In this document: in pieces, positions 7,069 to 17,478 of the stretch
How the letters are laid out: every line of letters starts with the position of its first letter
How positions within the stretch are numbered: the stretch's first letter is position 1
DNA from: Pseudomonas maumuensis
Lineage (GTDB): Bacteria > Pseudomonadota > Gammaproteobacteria > Pseudomonadales > Pseudomonadaceae
DNA: 64,000 nucleotides
Assembly: GCF_019139675.1 (NCBI RefSeq)
Contig: NZ_CP077077.1
Coordinates: 1,984,001 to 2,048,000, forward strand
Direction: 5' to 3'
Translations under genes and position numbers: made by a program
The notes under the pieces: model-generated
Told to the model about the DNA's origin: nothing
The model's database searches: none
What the model saw: only the letters and a program-made list of their open reading frames with translations

Positions 7069-8778
7069 ATGGACGACAATTACCGCGCGGCCGTCGATGC
7101 GGCCGCGATCTTTTCCGAAACCGACCTGCGCGGTTGCATCACCTACGTCAACCAGCAGTTCTGCAGCATCTCCGGTTACAGCCGCGAGGAGCTGCTGGGC
7201 GCCAATCACCGCATCCTCAATTCCGGGCTGCACGAGCCGACCTTTTTCCTCGAGATGTGGCGCGCATTGGCCGCCGGTCGGGTGTGGAAAGGCGAGATCT
7301 GCAATCGCGCCAAGGATGGCTCGCTGTACTGGGTGGACAGCACCATGGTGCCGCTGATCGACCCTAACACCGGCCAGGTACGCAAGTACGTGTCGATCCG
7401 CTTCGACGTCACCGAGAAACGCCAGTTGCTGCACACCTTGCAATGGCGGGTGGGGCACGACGTGCTGACCGGCCTGCCGAATCGCGCCTACCTGTCCGAC
7501 CTGCTCAACCAGGCCCTGGCTTTCTCCCGGCGAGAAAACATTCCATTGGCGGTGTGCATGCTCGACCTCGATGGCTTCAAGGCGGTCAACGATGGTTACG
7601 GCCATGCCACCGGCGACCTGTTGCTGGTGGAGGTCGCCCAGCGCCTGCAGCACATCCTGCGTGGCGGCGATGCGGTGGCGCGGCTGTCGGGCGACGAGTT
7701 CGTGCTGATCCTGCGCCATATCGAAGGCGCGCAGCAGCTCGACGCCGCGTTGCGGCGCATCCTTCAGGCGCTCGCCGCACCCTATGTGGTGCGCGAGCAC
7801 CCGTTGAGCCTGAGCGCGAGCATTGGTGTCACCTTGTTTCCGCAGGACGACGAGGATGCCGACACCCTGGTGCGCCACGCGGACCAGGCCATGTATGTGG
7901 CCAAGCAGCGCGGACGCAACCGCTACCATCTGTTCGACGTATCCCAGGAGCTCGAGCTCAAGGCCACCCACCAGACGGTGGCGCGGGTGCGTCAGGCCCT
8001 GCGCCAGGACGAGCTGTGCCTGCATTATCAGCCGAAGGTGAACATGCGCAGCGGCCAGGTGATCGGTTTCGAGGCCTTGTTGCGCTGGATGCATCCGTCC
8101 AAGGGGCCGGTGCCGCCGGGGGAGTTCCTGCCCTTCGTCGAGCAGACCGACCTGATCGTCGAGCTGGGCGAATGGGTCATCGACCAGGCGCTGACCCAGC
8201 TGCAACAGTGGCAGTTGTCCGGGCGCGACTGGTCACTGAGCGTCAACATCGCCGCCCGCCAGCTGCAACGCGGCGACTTTGCCCAGCGCCTGGCGCGGTT
8301 GCTGGCGCGCCATCCCGGGGTGTCGCCCCGGCGCCTGGACCTGGAAATCGTCGAGTCGGTGGCGATCGACAACCTGCCGCGAGTTGGCCGTTGCCTGGAT
8401 GCCTGCCGGGCTCTGGGCGTGCGGTTCTCCCTGGATGACTTCGGCACTGGCTACTCCTCGCTGAGCTACCTCAAGCGCCTGCCGGCGCAGACCATCAAGA
8501 TCGACAAGTCCTTCGTGCGCGACATTCTCCACGACCATGACGACCTTGCGCTCACCCGTGCGGTCATCGGTCTGGCCCGCGCGTTCGGTCGTGAGGTGGT
8601 GGCCGAGGGGGTGGAGAGTGTCGAGCACGGGCGAATGCTGATGGAACTGGGGTGCGAGTTGGCGCAGGGATACGGCATCGCACGCCCGATGCCGGTGGAG
8701 GCGCTGGCGGAGTGGGTGGCGGGGTATCGGCAGCCCCTCGAATGGCGCAGTCCCGGCATCGGCAGTTTTCAGCTATGA
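7069..8778 (+). CDS. PAS-GGDEF-EAL protein (c-di-GMP turnover)
   Basis: A 569-residue cytoplasmic protein. A PAS domain covers about 5-120 (ITYVNQQFCSISGYSREELL, a redox-type PAS very similar in pattern to Aer's). A GGDEF domain follows at about 130-290 with active-site variant SGDEF in RLSGDEFVLI, then an EAL domain from about 305. The EAL catalytic set looks complete: EALLRW, SVNIAARQL, LEIVES, DDFGTGYSS, IKIDKSFV and EGVES. Phosphodiesterase activity is therefore expected. Cyclase activity is possible because SGDEF is compatible with activity in some proteins. Its placement behind aer indicates a role in coupling energy taxis and motility to c-di-GMP. Confidence 0.92.
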   Translation: MDDNYRAAVDAAAIFSETDLRGCITYVNQQFCSISGYSREELLGANHRILNSGLHEPTFFLEMWRALAAGRVWKGEICNRAKDGSLYWVDSTMVPLIDPNTGQVRKYVSIRFDVTEKRQLLHTLQWRVGHDVLTGLPNRAYLSDLLNQALAFSRRENIPLAVCMLDLDGFKAVNDGYGHATGDLLLVEVAQRLQHILRGGDAVARLSGDEFVLILRHIEGAQQLDAALRRILQALAAPYVVREHPLSLSASIGVTLFPQDDEDADTLVRHADQAMYVAKQRGRNRYHLFDVSQELELKATHQTVARVRQALRQDELCLHYQPKVNMRSGQVIGFEALLRWMHPSKGPVPPGEFLPFVEQTDLIVELGEWVIDQALTQLQQWQLSGRDWSLSVNIAARQLQRGDFAQRLARLLARHPGVSPRRLDLEIVESVAIDNLPRVGRCLDACRALGVRFSLDDFGTGYSSLSYLKRLPAQTIKIDKSFVRDILHDHDDLALTRAVIGLARAFGREVVAEGVESVEHGRMLMELGCELAQGYGIARPMPVEALAEWVAGYRQPLEWRSPGIGSFQL

Positions 8779-8814
8779 GCGAAGCCCCGGTGCCAGTGCC
8801 TGCAAGGCTCCCGC

Positions 8815-11800
8815 TCAGGTGCTCGGGGCCGCTGCCCGCTCAGCGATCACGCGCGCGGTCAGCTTCGTCACCAGCTCCATCTCGGCGTTCTTGCGCGCCT
8901 GCAGCAGTGCTCCGCCAACCCGCTCCAATGCACTGGGCTGAAGCTGGCTGAAGCGCGGCGCACTCAGGTCCTGGCGTTGCACTATCCCCTGGCGCCGCCA
9001 GCTCAGCCCCGGGATGTCGTGGACATCCTGCTCCAGAGTATCGATGAAGCCGGCGGGAACGGCGGGCCCGACATAGTCGCCTTCGCTGTCCATGCTGGCG
9101 GACAAGGCATCGAAGTACTCCGAGGCCGCCTCCCACTCCCGGGCCAGGCCTTCGAAGGCTTCTGGCAGCAGACGGCGTAGCCAGGCTGACCAAAAGGCCT
9201 GGTCCGCCACCCAGCGGGCCAGGTTGTCTGCCGTTGCGCTGGCTTCGACGGCCGCGGACACACGCTGCAGCGTTGCGTTGCTCAGGCGTGCCAGTTGGCT
9301 GAAGCGCATCTCGCTGGGTTGTGTCGGCAGGCCTAGCTGCGCTCGCAAATGTATGCGTGCGTACAGGGCCATCTCCAGTTCGTCCAGCAAGTAGTCCGGT
9401 TCATGCAGGGCGATATCGCTGATATCGTCATCACTGTGCAACGGCGGGGCGGCCTCGCGTTGAGTCTCATCATCGGCATCGAGGGCGCGGCGACGGGCGC
9501 GGCGGGCCTGGTAGACCTCGCCGATGCGCGCATCCAGCAGGCATTGGCGATACAGGGCGGTGGCCGTGTCGACGGCGACGGCTTGATCGGATGTACCTGG
9601 CGCGGCGCGGGCGGCGCCTTGCCATACCTGGACATCGGTCTCGATCTGCTGGAACAGCAGGCTCGCCTGGTCGACGCACTCGCGGGCGGCATCTTCCAGC
9701 AGGTCGATGACTTGCTGGCGCAGCATGGCTCGGCCGAAGGCCTCTGCGCCGGCACTGTCTCCCTCAAGCAGCGTGCGCAGCACGTGGGTCATGCGTCGCT
9801 GCATGGCCGCGGGGCTGCGCTGGTAATCCGCGGTATGCGGCAAACGCTCCATCAACTCGTGCAGGCTGTCCCATTGCGAGTCTTGTGCCGTGGTCATCAA
9901 GCCTTGGAGCTCGTCGGGCCAGTCGAGCGAGCCTTCGGGTGACATGATGATCCGGAAGCCAGCCCGTTCGAGGGTCTGACGGGCTTCATCGGTGAAGGGG
10001 TTGTCGTCGAACGAGTAATCGAATCCCGGCAAGTTGCCGCGTACCGAGCGGGCAAAGAGCGTGTCGTGCAGGTCGGGCGCGTCGGTCAGCATGTTGGCGC
10101 TGAGGTCGACCTCACGCAGCGTCGCCTGGTTCATCAGCGTTTGCAGTCCTTCGGGCCAATGGCTGATCCGCGCGTCTTGTAGGTCCAGCGTCAGCAGGTG
10201 GTTCCAGCCGCTGACATTGGGGGCCAGGCCCAGTGGGTTGTCGTCGAGATTGAGCATTTCCAGGCGATCGAGCCCCGCCAATGCCGTTCGAGCGGCCTCG
10301 TCGAGGGTGATTTCGTTCTGCCCCAGGCTCAGGGTTCGCAGCGCCGGCCAGCGTTGCAAGGCTTGAAAGTGCTCGGCGCCGAGGGTCAAGTCGTTGAGGT
10401 CGGCCATGAGCCAGTTCAAGGCGGGCCGTTGCGCGAGCCGCTCCAGCGCCGCGACCGGCAGCCCTTCAATGGCGTCGGTCAGGCTGAGGCGTTGGAGATG
10501 GGGGAGTCGGTCGAAGATGGCCAGGTTTTCGTCATTGCCCAGGTCGAAATGGTTTTCCGCAAGATCCAATGTCTGCAGTTCACTCAACTCGCCTAGCGCG
10601 TTCGGCAGCCTGTTGAGGGCATTCTGCGCAAGGTCCAGGCCGCGTGTGCCAGGGAATGCCCTGAGAAAGCGGTCCAGCTGGACGGCCTGCGGGTCGACCA
10701 ATCCATTGATGGTCAGGTGGCGAACATGCGGCAGGACCACCGCAAGCGTAGGCAAGGACCCCGCCTGTTGGGCCTCCAGCACGAGGCTGACATGGTCGAT
10801 GGTGCCATCGGTGTCGTGGCTTTCCCGTCGCCAGGCGGCGCGTATCCGCCTGGCCAGAGCCCGTCGGCTGGCACGTTGCTGTTGCGGGGCATCCAGCGCC
10901 GTACCTTCAACGTCATCGACCCAGCGCTGGAGCGAGGTGTCGAGCTGGCGGTACTCCTCTTGCAGGCGTTCGAGCAAGCGCCTGAACCTGCCGGGCATAG
11001 CGCCGGCCTGGTAGCGCAACCGCACGCGCAGCATATCGCGGTCGCCTGCCGCGTTCGCCGGGTACAACTGATCGAACAGGGCGTCATCGCTCAATGGGCC
11101 CTGGCCTCGCCCACTGAGGCGGTAGCCGATGCGACGCTCCCCGGGCAGTCGCGAGGGCAGGCGATACATCGGCCGTATCGGCGCCAGCCCCAGATCCAGG
11201 GCACTCTGCCGACGGTCGCCAGCGGCCATCTCGAATAGCTTGTCGCGTAGCTCCGCCGGTTGCTGAATCGACATGCCCAGGGCGTTGCGCTCACTGTCGG
11301 GCAGCGCGTGCAGCAGGGCATCGTACAGGTCATCGCCAGCGCTCAGTTCGAGGCCGTGCTCGTCGTAGGCCCGATAACGGCCGCCCGAGCGCACGATAAC
11401 CTTGGTGTTGACGGGCGCCGTCTCGGTGGCGGTGACACGGCCGCCGGCCAGGCTGCCGGCGCGCAGTTCGACGGCGACGCGTCCTGTCCAGCCAGGCAGG
11501 CGGCGCAGTGAGGAAAAGGCCAGCAAATCGCGGTCATCGGCATTGCCGCCGCTGTGTTTGAAACGTGCCAGGGCCTTGTTGATCCGCTTCTCGCGCAGGT
11601 AGAGGCGTGCGGTTTCGGCCATGGGCAAGGGCAGACGGCCGGTGCGCTGCAGCTGGATGATGTCGCGCGCGCGCGCATTGGCGAAGATTTCCGCCCGGGC
11701 TCTGGGGCTCAGGCCTGGGAAGTCTCGTGCCAGGATGCTGGCCAGGGAGGGTTCGTCGACTGTCATGGGACTTGCACCGAAGGTTTCGAACATATCCACC

Positions 11801-13623
11801 AGCAACGCGGGAAGTGGCTCATGGTCGAGCAGGGCCTTGCGCAGGGCGGCGGCATCGTAGCCGCTGCAGCGCAGTGCCTGTGCCAGGCTGGCCGGGTCCA
11901 GGTCGTTGCTCGTCGGGCCCAGCCGTTTCAGTAGGGCCGCTTGATCCCAGGTCAGTGGATTGTCGTGTTCGAGCAGCCAGGTGCCTTGTCCGTTACCGTG
12001 GAGCCTGGGTTGATGGCGATGACCCTTGGCGGGTGCCAGCCGCAGGCCGCCCTCCTGGGGGCGCTCCAGTGGCAATGCCAGATCGTCACGCTCAAGCCAC
12101 GGGCGCCCTTGCCATTGCTGCAGGCCGTCCTGGCCCGCGAGGCGGCCCTGCGGCCATGGCCGGGGACGGGCAAAGGGGGCCAGTTCGCCATGCCACAGGC
12201 GCTCCTCGCCCTTGGCGCCTACCTTATGCCAGCCATGCAGGATCCCGGGAGGCTCGTGAAAGCGGGTGGCGGCGCCCATTGCGGCGAACATTGCGAGGTT
12301 CTCGAACACCTCGAACAGGTGACTGATGGCGGCCTGTGCATCGCCTTCGTTGGCCGCATGCACGCCTTCGAGGAAGGTATCCACCAGTTGCGCGCCACCG
12401 ATCACCAGCAGCGCCTCGCCCAGGCCGGGTACGAAGAAGCCCGCGACGTTGAGGACGCTCAGGCCGACACCCAACCACGCCTCGATCCGGGCCAGTTGTG
12501 CGGCCGCATCGCGCTGGGCGACGGGGACCGCCAGCTTCGCCGCGTCCAGCAGGCGTAGTTCCACCTCGGTGCGGGCGCGCTCGACGAATGCGTCTTGCCT
12601 CCAGGCGGTGAGCGTGAATGACAGGCGTGCGTTTTGGTCCAGCGTTTCTTGCCAGAGGTCGGACGGTGCCGGGAACAGGCGCTTGATCCAGCTGAAGCGC
12701 TCACCTCGCTGCAGCACTGGCGTGGATTGCAGGTGCGCATAGGGATAGCGCGGATACAGCGTGGCACGCAGCCGGTTGGCAAAGGCTGGTTGCTCGGCCA
12801 GGCCGACATAGCGGCGCAGGAAGAACGTGCGCTCCTGCGCTTGCCACAGCATTTGGGTCAACGCCGTGGCCGCGGCCTGTTGCGAGGCGTACTGGCGCAG
12901 CGGGCGCTGCTTGTGGCCTGGCAGATACAGCAGGCAGTCGGCGGACTTGCGCGCAGGATCGAGGTGGATCAGCAGCGGGCCGTTGAGCGCGGTATCGAAC
13001 AGGGTCAGGAAGCTGCAGTGCAGTTGCGCCCTGGCCGAATCGTTCAGCCCAGAGAGCACTGTCAGTGCCACGGCTGCGCCTCGCTCATCTACGTGCCCGC
13101 CGAGCCTGGCCAGGCTCAGTGTGGCGTCGAAGGCAGCGTGGTCCTTTTGCCGCAGCAATTGGCGGAAGGCATCGGTATCGAGGTGGTCGTCCAGGTGATC
13201 GCGGTAGCGTTGGCCCAGGTCCAGGTTGCGTACGCCGCTCACGAAGGTGTGGACGTCGAGTTCGGAGGGCTTGGGCGCCAGGACCGAGTCGTAAAGCCGT
13301 GGCGTGGCATTGCGGTCGAAATTCTGCAGCGCGGCTTCGAACCAGGACTGAACGCGCCGTTCGTGCCAGATCCGGCCTTGGTCGATGTTGGGCAGGTGAG
13401 CGTCCGGGAACCAGCGCCGCAGGGCCTGTTCGAACAGCGGGCGGCAAAAGGTGTCGACGTCCTGGACCGGCTTCAATGCCTTGGCAACGCGCCGAGTAGC
13501 GGCGTGGCTGGCGAGAATCTTGCGTTTGAGCGCCTGCCGTTGGCTGGGTGTTGCGCGCGTGAGCCAGGTCGGCATGCGCTTGTGAATGAACGACAGGTGA
13601 GTGGAAGGCGGAAATTGGGTCAT
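8815..13623 (-). CDS. Dermonecrotic-toxin-domain / LRR / NEL-type E3 ubiquitin ligase effector-like protein
   Basis: A 1602-residue protein starting at ATG 13623 behind AGGAAACAGCG. There is no N-terminal signal peptide. Residues roughly 1-600 resemble the dermonecrotic-toxin (DUF6543-type) region found in large Pseudomonas toxins, including a hydrophobic hairpin-like segment (WLGVGLSVLNVAGFFVPGLG). Residues about 965-1205 contain degenerate leucine-rich repeats such as TRGLDLAQNALNRLPNALG, LQTLDLAENHF and LEMLNLDDNPLGLAP. From about 1210 to 1530 the sequence matches the helical NEL domain of IpaH/SspH ligases, with the predicted catalytic Cys1316 in ARECVDQASLLF (C-x-D pattern, as in IpaH CEDRV). 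This architecture predicts transfer of host ubiquitin to host proteins after delivery. Delivery route and target are not visible. It starts 92 bases downstream of the lrp-like gene. Confidence 0.85.
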   Translation of the reverse strand: MTQFPPSTHLSFIHKRMPTWLTRATPSQRQALKRKILASHAATRRVAKALKPVQDVDTFCRPLFEQALRRWFPDAHLPNIDQGRIWHERRVQSWFEAALQNFDRNATPRLYDSVLAPKPSELDVHTFVSGVRNLDLGQRYRDHLDDHLDTDAFRQLLRQKDHAAFDATLSLARLGGHVDERGAAVALTVLSGLNDSARAQLHCSFLTLFDTALNGPLLIHLDPARKSADCLLYLPGHKQRPLRQYASQQAAATALTQMLWQAQERTFFLRRYVGLAEQPAFANRLRATLYPRYPYAHLQSTPVLQRGERFSWIKRLFPAPSDLWQETLDQNARLSFTLTAWRQDAFVERARTEVELRLLDAAKLAVPVAQRDAAAQLARIEAWLGVGLSVLNVAGFFVPGLGEALLVIGGAQLVDTFLEGVHAANEGDAQAAISHLFEVFENLAMFAAMGAATRFHEPPGILHGWHKVGAKGEERLWHGELAPFARPRPWPQGRLAGQDGLQQWQGRPWLERDDLALPLERPQEGGLRLAPAKGHRHQPRLHGNGQGTWLLEHDNPLTWDQAALLKRLGPTSNDLDPASLAQALRCSGYDAAALRKALLDHEPLPALLVDMFETFGASPMTVDEPSLASILARDFPGLSPRARAEIFANARARDIIQLQRTGRLPLPMAETARLYLREKRINKALARFKHSGGNADDRDLLAFSSLRRLPGWTGRVAVELRAGSLAGGRVTATETAPVNTKVIVRSGGRYRAYDEHGLELSAGDDLYDALLHALPDSERNALGMSIQQPAELRDKLFEMAAGDRRQSALDLGLAPIRPMYRLPSRLPGERRIGYRLSGRGQGPLSDDALFDQLYPANAAGDRDMLRVRLRYQAGAMPGRFRRLLERLQEEYRQLDTSLQRWVDDVEGTALDAPQQQRASRRALARRIRAAWRRESHDTDGTIDHVSLVLEAQQAGSLPTLAVVLPHVRHLTINGLVDPQAVQLDRFLRAFPGTRGLDLAQNALNRLPNALGELSELQTLDLAENHFDLGNDENLAIFDRLPHLQRLSLTDAIEGLPVAALERLAQRPALNWLMADLNDLTLGAEHFQALQRWPALRTLSLGQNEITLDEAARTALAGLDRLEMLNLDDNPLGLAPNVSGWNHLLTLDLQDARISHWPEGLQTLMNQATLREVDLSANMLTDAPDLHDTLFARSVRGNLPGFDYSFDDNPFTDEARQTLERAGFRIIMSPEGSLDWPDELQGLMTTAQDSQWDSLHELMERLPHTADYQRSPAAMQRRMTHVLRTLLEGDSAGAEAFGRAMLRQQVIDLLEDAARECVDQASLLFQQIETDVQVWQGAARAAPGTSDQAVAVDTATALYRQCLLDARIGEVYQARRARRRALDADDETQREAAPPLHSDDDISDIALHEPDYLLDELEMALYARIHLRAQLGLPTQPSEMRFSQLARLSNATLQRVSAAVEASATADNLARWVADQAFWSAWLRRLLPEAFEGLAREWEAASEYFDALSASMDSEGDYVGPAVPAGFIDTLEQDVHDIPGLSWRRQGIVQRQDLSAPRFSQLQPSALERVGGALLQARKNAEMELVTKLTARVIAERAAAPST

Positions 13624-13715
13624 CGCTGCTGTTTCCTGTTGAAAAGCAGCGAGACTAGGAGGTGGGGCTTGCCCGGGCGGGTTACATGGCTACCACCCGA
13701 TGGCAGGCGTGGCGG

Positions 13716-14207
13716 TCAGGGTTGTGGCGCGGTGCTCTTCACCGCGGCGAGTTCGGGATGCGCCACCAGCTTGTCGATATGCAGCTCGTCGTTGTTCATC
13801 CAGGTCTCGGTCAGCACGCGGTAATGCTCCATGTCGCGGCAGCGCATGCGCAGGCTGTAGTCGAAATGCCCGCTGATCAGCTGGCACTCGTAGACCTGCG
13901 GGCAGGCACGCACGGTGGCCTCGAAGGCCCGCTGCGCCGAGCGCCCGCTCTGGTTGGAGAGGGCCACCAGCACCAGTAGCGATAACCCCGGGGAGACTTG
14001 CTGCAGGTCGATGATCGCCCCGTAACCGCGGATCACCCCGCGCCGCTCCAGCTTGCGCACCCGTTCCAGGCAGGGCCTGGGGGTTAGATGCACGAGAGTG
14101 GAGAGTTTCTCGTAGGTGATCCTTCCGTGGTGGCGCAGCACGTCGATGATCGCTTCGTCGATGCGATCCAGCGCTGCCGAGGTGGAGCTGATGGCCTTGG
14201 TATCCAT
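13716..14207 (-). CDS. Lrp/AsnC family transcriptional regulator
   Basis: A 163-residue regulator with an N-terminal winged HTH (about 12-60: IDEAIIDVLRHHGRITYEKL, then LTPRPCLERVRKLERRGVI) and a C-terminal RAM amino-acid-binding domain (about 75-150). ATG 14207 lies 13 bases after the stop of the ABC ATPase, so the gene belongs to the basic amino acid transporter operon. It likely controls that operon and/or the ocd-ctlX genes in response to an amino acid such as ornithine, arginine or citrulline; the effector is inference. Confidence 0.9.
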   Translation of the reverse strand: MDTKAISSTSAALDRIDEAIIDVLRHHGRITYEKLSTLVHLTPRPCLERVRKLERRGVIRGYGAIIDLQQVSPGLSLLVLVALSNQSGRSAQRAFEATVRACPQVYECQLISGHFDYSLRMRCRDMEHYRVLTETWMNNDELHIDKLVAHPELAAVKSTAPQP

Positions 14208-14220
14208 ATACGGCTTGACT

Positions 14221-15039
<819 letters not shown>

Positions 15040-15043
15040 GTTT

Positions 15044-15757
15044 TCAGCCTCGGGCAGGGTCAAGGAAGCGCATCCAGCGCCGTTCGGCCATGCGGAACAG
15101 GCCGACCAGGGCGAAGGACAGCAGCATGTACAGCAGGGCGGCCACGCCGAAGGCCTGGAAGGTCAGGAAGGTCGCGGCGTTGGCGTCGCGGGCGACCTTG
15201 AGGATGTCGGCGACGGTGGCGGTGAACGCCAGCGAGGTGGCGTGCAGCATCAGGATCAGCTCATTGCTGTAGGCCGGCAGTGAGCGGCGCAGGGCGGCGG
15301 GCAGCACCAGGAACAGGTTGAGCTTCCAGCCGCGCAGGCCATAGGCCTGGGCCGCCTCCAGCTCGCCGGCGGGCAGGTTGCGGATGGCCCCGGCGAAGAT
15401 CTCCACGGTGTAGGCGCAGGTGTTGAGCACGAACGCCAGCAGGGTACAGTTGAGCGCGTTGCGGAAAAACTGGTCGAGCAGGGCGTGGTCGCGCACCACC
15501 TGCAGGCTGTAGAGCCCGGTGTAGCAGATCAGCAGCTGGATATAGAGCGGCGTGCCGCGGAACACGAAGGTGTACAGCTGCACCGGCAGGCGCAGCCAGG
15601 CATGACGCGAGGTACGCGCCAGGGCCAGGGGCAGCGACAAGGCGAAGCCCAGCACCATGCTGGCGAGGAACAGCCAGAGGGTCATGGCCAAGCCAGAGAG
15701 GCCGGTGCCATCGTTGTAGAGATAGGCCAGGCCGTATTCCTGAAGGAGTTCGATCAT
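15044..15757 (-). CDS. Basic amino acid ABC transporter permease (HisM type)
   Basis: A 237-residue integral membrane permease with about five hydrophobic segments. The EAA-loop ELEAAQAYGLRGWKLNLFLV contacts the ATPase. It starts at ATG 15757, which overlaps the stop of the preceding permease in ATGA. It is the second of the paired HisQ/HisM-type permeases. Substrate class (arginine, ornithine, lysine, citrulline or histidine) is inferred from family and neighbours. Confidence 0.92.
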   Translation of the reverse strand: MIELLQEYGLAYLYNDGTGLSGLAMTLWLFLASMVLGFALSLPLALARTSRHAWLRLPVQLYTFVFRGTPLYIQLLICYTGLYSLQVVRDHALLDQFFRNALNCTLLAFVLNTCAYTVEIFAGAIRNLPAGELEAAQAYGLRGWKLNLFLVLPAALRRSLPAYSNELILMLHATSLAFTATVADILKVARDANAATFLTFQAFGVAALLYMLLSFALVGLFRMAERRWMRFLDPARG

Positions 15758-16461
15758 CGTGCCAGCTCCTTGATACCGGTGTTGTAGCGCCGCTCGAGAT
15801 GCTTGAGCAGGCGGTTGGACAAGGTGGTGATGACCAGGTAGACCAAGCCCGCCAGGCACAGGAAGAACAGCATGTCATTGGTGGTCTTGCCGGCGTTCTG
15901 CGCGGCCTTGACCAGGTCGGCCAGGCCGATGATCGACACCAGCGCGGTGGACTTGAGCAACACCAGCCAGTTGTTGCCCAGGCCCGGCAGGGCGAAGCGC
16001 ATCAGCTGCGGGAACAGCACCAGCCGAAACCGCTGCGCCCGGCTCAGGCCATAGGCGGTGGCGGCCTCCAACTGCCCGCTGGGCACGCTGAGGATGGCGC
16101 CGCGGAAGTTCTCGGTGAAGTAGGCGCCGTAGATGAAGCCCAGGGTGACTACTCCGGCGCTGAAGGGGTCGATTTCGACGTAGTCCCAGCCCAGCAGCTC
16201 GGTCAGGTCGTTGAGCCAGATCTGCATGCTGTAGAAGATCAGCAGGATCAACACCAGATCCGGAACGCTGCGGATCAGCGTGGTGTAAAGGGTGGCCGGA
16301 AAGCGCAGCAGCCTGGATCGCGACAGTTTGGCACTGGCACCGATCAGGCCGAGCGCGAGGCTAAGTGCCAGCGACAGCAGGGCCAGCTTGACGGTCATCC
16401 AGGTGCCCTGGGCCAGCAGCGGGCCGAAGCCTTGCAGGCCGCTTGTGAGAAAGTCATGCAT
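15754..16461 (-). CDS. Basic amino acid ABC transporter permease (HisQ type)
   Basis: A 235-residue membrane protein beginning MHDFLTSGLQGFGPLLAQGT, with the family motif TLIRSVPDLVLILLIFY and EAA loop QLEAATAYGLSRAQRFRLVL. ATG 16461 is chosen because it gives the usual family N-terminus; further upstream in-frame codons do not look like protein of this family. It overlaps the next permease by four bases and follows the binding-protein gene by 70 bases. Confidence 0.92.
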   Translation of the reverse strand: MHDFLTSGLQGFGPLLAQGTWMTVKLALLSLALSLALGLIGASAKLSRSRLLRFPATLYTTLIRSVPDLVLILLIFYSMQIWLNDLTELLGWDYVEIDPFSAGVVTLGFIYGAYFTENFRGAILSVPSGQLEAATAYGLSRAQRFRLVLFPQLMRFALPGLGNNWLVLLKSTALVSIIGLADLVKAAQNAGKTTNDMLFFLCLAGLVYLVITTLSNRLLKHLERRYNTGIKELAR

Positions 16462-16531
16462 GGAAGGATCTCGCGGGGAGGCAATCTCGCGGCATGCCCG
16501 CTCCCTCCAGGGAGGCGGGCAGCCTGCAGGG

Positions 16532-17314
16532 TCACTCGTTGTAGATGTCCAGGTCGCCAACGTACTTTTTCTGGATCTCGGCGTAGGTGCCGTCGGCATG
16601 GATCATGGCGATACCCTTGTCGAGCAGGGCCTTGAGCTCGGGGTCGGTCTTGCGCAGGCCCATGGCGATGTCCAACGGCAAGGTCGGATCCTTGATCGCC
16701 GGACCGCTCTTGAAGTCGGCGCCTTCGGGTTTGGAGAGGAAGTTGAGCTGGGCTTCGAGCTTGTCGGTGACGGTAGCGTCGAGGCGGCCATTGATCAGGT
16801 CGGCATAGTTCTGGTCCTGGCTCTGATAGGCCTTGACCTGCGCGCCCTGCGGCGCCAGCACGGCGCGGGCGTAGGCTTCCTGCAGCGAACCCTGGAGCAC
16901 GCCGACCTGCTTGCCCTTGAGCGATTCGGTGGTGTCGCCGAAGTCGGCCGACTTGCGCACGATCACCGAGGTGGGGCTGAGGAACAGGCGGCTGGTGAAG
17001 TCGATCTGCTTCAGGCGTGCCGGGGTGACGGCCATGGACGACATGATGGCGTCGAACTTGCGGGCGCGCAGGGCCGGGATCATGCCGTCGAACTCGTTGT
17101 GTACCCAGGTGCATTTGACCTGCAGCTTGGCGCAGATGGCGTTGCCCAGATCGATGTCGAAGCCTTGCAGGCTACCGTCGGCGGCGACGGATTCGAAAGG
17201 TGGATATTCGGGAAAGACACCGAAGCGGATCTCGGTCCACTCCTTGGCCTGGGCAATGGTGGTGGCGCACAGAGAGAACAGCAGCACGCCGAGGCGTTTT
17301 CGCATGGAGAACAT
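16532..17314 (-). CDS. Periplasmic basic amino acid-binding protein of the ABC importer
   Basis: A 260-residue protein with a Sec signal peptide (MRKRLGVLLFSLCATTIAQA, cleaved before KEW). The mature part is a type II periplasmic binding protein: IRFGVFPEYPPFESVAADGS, GFDIDLGNAICAKL, FDAIMSSMAVTPARL. It resembles HisJ/ArgT/AotJ proteins. It is first in the transporter operon and lies downstream of the ocd-ctlX genes, on the same strand but separated by a 249-base gap with its own regulatory-looking repeats. Citrulline, ornithine or arginine would fit the neighbours. Confidence 0.92.
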   Translation of the reverse strand: MFSMRKRLGVLLFSLCATTIAQAKEWTEIRFGVFPEYPPFESVAADGSLQGFDIDLGNAICAKLQVKCTWVHNEFDGMIPALRARKFDAIMSSMAVTPARLKQIDFTSRLFLSPTSVIVRKSADFGDTTESLKGKQVGVLQGSLQEAYARAVLAPQGAQVKAYQSQDQNYADLINGRLDATVTDKLEAQLNFLSKPEGADFKSGPAIKDPTLPLDIAMGLRKTDPELKALLDKGIAMIHADGTYAEIQKKYVGDLDIYNE

Positions 17315-17478
17315 GGTCTTGGGTCCCTGGGTGTTGTTATTGGTAGTAGGGCGGTTGAAGCGTGTAGGTCCGTCAGTGACTCATGGGTCGCGCTCAGAAT
17401 GCGCGAGATAGACAGGTTTTTTGTGTCGTTTGCCTGCGCATGGGAGGCCGGATTCGGCTGTTAGCGGGCTATTTGCAG

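Noticed and set aside
6277..8205. Antisense open frame of 642 codons opposite aer and the GGDEF-EAL gene
   Set aside because: It is a mirror of two well-conserved genes; long antisense frames are common at this GC content. The product has no recognisable domain.
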